6,492 nucleotides of DNA, taken from NCBI GenBank assembly GCA_028282865.1, contig JANQHA010000418.1, positions 1 through 6,492 of the forward strand. Direction: 5' to 3'. Both the position numbers and the translations under genes were made by a program. Positions 4,562 to 6,492 of the stretch are shown piece after piece. Below the pieces are notes generated by a model that saw only the letters and a list, made by a program, of their open reading frames with translations, was not told where the DNA came from and did no database searches. Each line of letters begins with the position of its first letter. Position 1 is the stretch's first letter. Source of the DNA: Oligoflexales bacterium (GTDB taxonomy: Bacteria; Bdellovibrionota_B; Oligoflexia; Oligoflexales; CACXFL01).

Positions 4562-6492
4562 TCAATTCAAGATCTCATACAGTTCTTTCAACTCGATAAG
4601 AGCGGACTCAATATCCTTTAAGCTTCTATCGTAGTCTTCGACTTGATTTGTTAACTGCTGTCTTTCAGCCAACATCTCTGGCAAGCCGTCCACTAATGGC
4701 AAGTAGGTTTCTTTCTGCTCTTTTACCGTCGCTATGAGCTCGGCGATTTGCTGCGCTTCCGCAAAGGCTTCTACCCGGTCGATGAACCCGGTCATCACTT
4801 CGAGAGCTGATGCTGGATCGTCATCTCGTAATGACTGCTCCACTTCGGCAGAGAGATCCTCACCATTCGCTGCTTTAAACACTACTTTTAAAGCGCCCAT
4901 GACCGGCTCAAACGCTGCCGTGACTTTGCTCTCCATAGTGGTGTTCAACTCGACGATCTTCGCCGCTGCAGCAATCTTATCAGCAGATATTTGAGCAGCT
5001 GGTTCAGCAATCTTGAAGCTGATGCTAAGATCGTCGCTAGTTTGTGGAACGACGTAGGTTCTTAAGCCAGTACTGGAAGTAAACTCTACAGACTTGGTGC
5101 CAGCCGGTATCGAAGAGTCATCAACACCTTTAATTCTAAAGTCGATGTAATCTTGGAAAGTTCGGTCAGCACTGCTGTTGTAATTTAACATCGCAAAGAA
5201 CATCGCGTAGCTTTTGACGGTCAAACTAGTAGTCGCTGGCATTTTGAAGGATGTTACTTCTTCGCCCGGAGCTGCCTGATAATCAGTAGGAACGGCTACA
5301 TAGTTATTCCCCTCGCCTACTTTCAAAGCTCTGACATCAGCTTGATAACCGTCTCTCATAAAGTCTGAAAAGATATCTAAGATCATTTCCCTAGCAACCG
5401 CAAAGTAATTGACGCTGAGTGATACCCTTCTATACTTCCTGGCAGGATAACCTCTCATAGACATCGCAAACAAGGTCGCAAGTTTATCAAACTCAACTCC
5501 TCTTCTCATAATTCGCTCACTGCCTTCCCATTCGCCTCCACCTGGCAAGAATGCTGACTCGAGAAACTTACCGGTTCCAAGAGGCACTGTGAGGTTAGTC
5601 CCACCAGCTTCGGTACTTGCACCAGTAACAAAGGTGCCGGTTGAACTATCCAAGTGATAGCGCCCTGGCTCTACTGCACCAAGAATCTTGCTGAAGAATC
5701 TCATTCCAGAGTTTAGTGCAGAGAAATAATCCGCGAAGTTCTCAGGAAGGATCGTTCCGTTAGGATCTTGACCTTCAAAATCTCCTTGAATAAGTTTGTA
5801 GAAAAGCTCATCCAATACTTGCCTGATCGGAAAGATGGAATTCATAAGAACTCGTCCAGACGATCCCGTAAAACTTCTTCGACCTCTTCTAAACCCTCTA
5901 AGGAAATAGCTCACATCATACTGCTCAGCGATCGAATTGACAATTTCAGTTACAGTCAAACCCCGATCAAACCGATTGCAGGTTACATTACTAGACACAT
6001 GACCGTCTGTGCAGAATTTAAATGGTCGCAAGATATCCTGATCCGTAAGATCTGCTAAGTTCTTATCTTCAGAAACCACCACTCCGTGCTCATCTCTAAC
6101 AATACCACCATTTTCATCTCGCTTGATTACCTCGACGATGTCTCCGTAACCAAACTTAATCGCCGCAACGTCATACTTACCAGGCTTCTTGGCTAAACCT
6201 TCAAACAAGTCAGTGTAATCCATAACGCTGGAAGTCCGGTAATTCGCTGAGTAGTCGCCCTCAGTCGCTTGGCCTGCTTGCTCCTTAGCCCTAAGATCAA
6301 AGTACTCCTTGTGGAAGTTCAATTGATCGAACGAGCCTTGGAAGTTATGCCGCAACCCGAGGTTATGGCCGATTTCATGAAGTAAGATGTTGAATATGGA
6401 CTTATCAACGAGAAGATCAAGTAAGTGGTTTCGATCCAAGTCGATATTCGCCCTGATAAATTCAACTGCAGAAACCACATGCTCTTGAGTCT
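4562..6492 (-). CDS. Zinc-dependent metalloprotease (HExxHxxGxxH type), 5' end cut by right edge
   Basis: The frame stays open to the right edge, so the GTG at 6478 is only the first possible start inside the window and probably not the real one. Residues below count from it. HEIGHNLGLRHNF at 34-46 supplies the metzincin zinc ligands H34, H38 and H44 and the catalytic E35. SSVMDY at 83-88 is the Met-turn (M86), and KYDVAAIKFGYG (101-112) follows, as in the DUF4953/DUF5117 group of bacterial zinc proteases. C156 and C167 may form a disulfide. Residues 190-450 are a large mixed region I cannot subdivide. From about 495 the chain is rich in Ala, Glu and Lys and mainly helical, ending in a probable coiled coil at 565-638. 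A secreted or outer-membrane-anchored location is usual for such proteases, but any signal peptide lies outside the window. Substrate is unknown. Its terminator follows directly. Confidence 0.88.
   Translation of the reverse strand, partial: TQEHVVSAVEFIRANIDLDRNHLLDLLVDKSIFNILLHEIGHNLGLRHNFQGSFDQLNFHKEYFDLRAKEQAGQATEGDYSANYRTSSVMDYTDLFEGLAKKPGKYDVAAIKFGYGDIVEVIKRDENGGIVRDEHGVVVSEDKNLADLTDQDILRPFKFCTDGHVSSNVTCNRFDRGLTVTEIVNSIAEQYDVSYFLRGFRRGRRSFTGSSGRVLMNSIFPIRQVLDELFYKLIQGDFEGQDPNGTILPENFADYFSALNSGMRFFSKILGAVEPGRYHLDSSTGTFVTGASTEAGGTNLTVPLGTGKFLESAFLPGGGEWEGSERIMRRGVEFDKLATLFAMSMRGYPARKYRRVSLSVNYFAVAREMILDIFSDFMRDGYQADVRALKVGEGNNYVAVPTDYQAAPGEEVTSFKMPATTSLTVKSYAMFFAMLNYNSSADRTFQDYIDFRIKGVDDSSIPAGTKSVEFTSSTGLRTYVVPQTSDDLSISFKIAEPAAQISADKIAAAAKIVELNTTMESKVTAAFEPVMGALKVVFKAANGEDLSAEVEQSLRDDDPASALEVMTGFIDRVEAFAEAQQIAELIATVKEQKETYLPLVDGLPEMLAERQQLTNQVEDYDRSLKDIESALIELKELYEILN

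Noticed and set aside
4734..6058. Plus-strand frames at 4734-4994 and 5768-6058
   Set aside because: Both are antisense to the metalloprotease. Their Ser/Ala- and Lys/Ser-rich composition is what reading the opposite strand of that gene would give.
6476..6478. GTG at 6478 as the true start of the metalloprotease
   Set aside because: The frame is open through the last complete codon to the window edge, there is no ribosome binding site before it, and proteases of this type have several hundred residues before the zinc site.

Overview
The window looks like a bacterial chromosome segment of moderate AT content with six protein genes, two of them cut by the window edges. The best lineage guess is a Gram-negative of the Bdellovibrionota/Oligoflexia type. 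That rests on a large exported-type zinc metalloprotease of the HExxHxxGxRHNF kind next to several orphan secreted proteins. It is inference only, because no rRNA or tRNA gene or other lineage marker is present.

Left part (1-1140). The minus strand from 731 to the left edge is the N-terminal half of a RecJ/DHH-family single-strand DNA exonuclease. All four metal-binding motifs are visible. Divergent from it, on the plus strand at 894-1022, is a very small gene for a 42-residue exported peptide with a clear ribosome binding site. The space between them holds a recJ promoter and a 13-bp-arm imperfect inverted repeat that covers the likely extended -10 element of the peptide gene. A 14-bp hairpin spans the peptide gene's stop codon.

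Middle (1141-2385). A single plus-strand gene encodes an AAA ATPase with the C-terminal DUF4143 region, including a PD-(D/E)XK-like ExD...ExK signature. A short palindrome lies just upstream of it.

Right part (2410-6492). Three minus-strand genes converge on the ATPase. The distal pair, a secreted beta-propeller-like protein followed after 37 nt by an exported protein with two hydrophobic segments, forms a likely two-gene operon. It has a strong promoter (TTGACA, 17 bp, TATACA). Upstream of that, and separated by a clear intrinsic terminator, is the 3' part of a large zinc metalloprotease that continues past the right edge.

No CRISPR array, insertion sequence, attachment site, tRNA or rRNA is visible. 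The parts least explained by known families are the 42-residue peptide with its regulatory repeats, and the propeller/two-hydrophobic-segment exported pair. No complete new system can be claimed from this window alone.
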